Assembly: GCF_001426665.1 (NCBI RefSeq)
Contig: NZ_LMEY01000016.1
Location: forward strand, 1-42,876
Length of the DNA: 42,876 nt
Source: Rhizobium sp. Root1334
GTDB taxonomy: Bacteria > Pseudomonadota > Alphaproteobacteria > Rhizobiales > Rhizobiaceae
Reading direction: 5' to 3'
Shown: piece by piece, positions 42,605-42,876 of the stretch
Layout: each line of letters begins with the position of its first letter
How positions within the stretch are numbered: the stretch's first letter is position 1
The notes under the pieces: model-generated
Databases searched by the model: none
Seen by the model: only the letters and a program-made list of their open reading frames with translations
What the model was told of the DNA's origin: nothing
Position numbers and translations under genes: made by a program

Positions 42605-42876
42605 TTGACCCATCTGTTCGCGAAGGACTATCGTTTCGTCACGAAATGGTATGGATCAGAGCCGCCGGAGGCGTTCGATGATTCCGCCTATGCTTGGAAG
42701 ACGGGTTACGCCGAGGGTAAATTCGTATACCTTGAGCCGGAGCCCGGGAAGCCGGAGACCGGCGCTGCTAACGTAAAGTCTGAGAACCACGATGGTGCCC
42801 CGTCTACGCTGGCCACCCCCGCGAAAGATGTGACCAGCCACGGGGACCACCCAGCGAGCGCTGACCCCCGCGTCGA
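42605..42876 (+). CDS. Unidentified open frame running off the right edge
   Basis: From a TTG at 42605 the frame stays open for 90 codons to the window end. The start is hydrophobic/aromatic (LFAKDYRFVTKWYG), then acidic and Pro-rich (YLEPEPGKPETG), then a Ser/Thr/His-rich tail that looks disordered. The composition is protein-like. I recognise no family. There is no good ribosome site, and a stop lies six bases upstream, so the real N-terminus may have been lost when the IS256 relic was formed. Confidence 0.35.
   Translation, partial: MTHLFAKDYRFVTKWYGSEPPEAFDDSAYAWKTGYAEGKFVYLEPEPGKPETGAANVKSENHDGAPSTLATPAKDVTSHGDHPASADPRV

Overview
The window looks like a catabolic region of a large secondary replicon (megaplasmid or chromid) of a Rhizobiaceae-type alphaproteobacterium (Rhizobium/Agrobacterium/Ensifer group). 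The reasons are moderately high GC, tightly packed operons with ATGA or TAATG overlaps, many ABC uptake systems each with its own regulator, rhizobial-style IS630 and IS256 relics, and a candidate repABC-type counter-transcribed RNA at the right end. No rRNA, tRNA or CRISPR array was seen. Identifications rest on motif recognition, not on database searches.

Left edge (1-6.1 kb) is a mobile or defence-type region. It holds a chimeric scar in which an IS630 transposase start abuts a 138-bp piece of an aldehyde dehydrogenase gene, then a VapBC pair, a second antitoxin-PIN toxin pair facing the other way, a Fic-domain protein, and a long tyrosine-recombinase-like gene split by one in-frame TAG.

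6.2-12.7 kb is a redox and detoxification block. An OhrR/MarR regulator is divergent from an exported alpha/beta hydrolase and a GMC oxidoreductase, with two perfect TATCGCGATA palindromes between them. A LysR regulator is divergent from an NTF2-like/SDR/zinc-free alcohol dehydrogenase operon.

13.4-20.1 kb is an amino-sugar operon: GntR, NanE epimerase, NanK-like ROK kinase, and a complete CUT1 sugar ABC importer. It suits uptake and conversion of N-acetylmannosamine (or a related sugar) toward GlcNAc-6-phosphate; there is no sialate lyase here.

20.4-25.8 kb is a sulfate-ester operon: a ROK repressor under a perfect 27-bp palindrome, an SsuBC/TauBC-like importer with a Tat-exported binding protein, and a cytoplasmic type I sulfatase. 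It resembles in logic the Pseudomonas ats system but has a sugar-sensing type of regulator.

25.9-39.8 kb is a sugar-acid locus. A minus-strand operon (IlvD/Edd dehydratase, RraA-like protein, 2-hydroxyacid dehydrogenase, and a broken ketoglutarate-semialdehyde-dehydrogenase-like gene) and a plus-strand set (DHDPS/KdgD-like enzyme, a Dpp-type ABC importer with a fused dual ATPase, an EamA exporter) flank two divergent FadR-type GntR regulators. Three near-identical ACTAATGCATTAGT-like operators tie the locus together.

The right end (39.8-42.9 kb) is decayed. It has an MNT-HEPN protein, a frameshifted VapC remnant, a ctRNA-like two-hairpin RNA, an IS256 transposase start and an open frame running off the window. 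A recurring design is a strong GC hairpin straight after each of the three ABC binding-protein genes.
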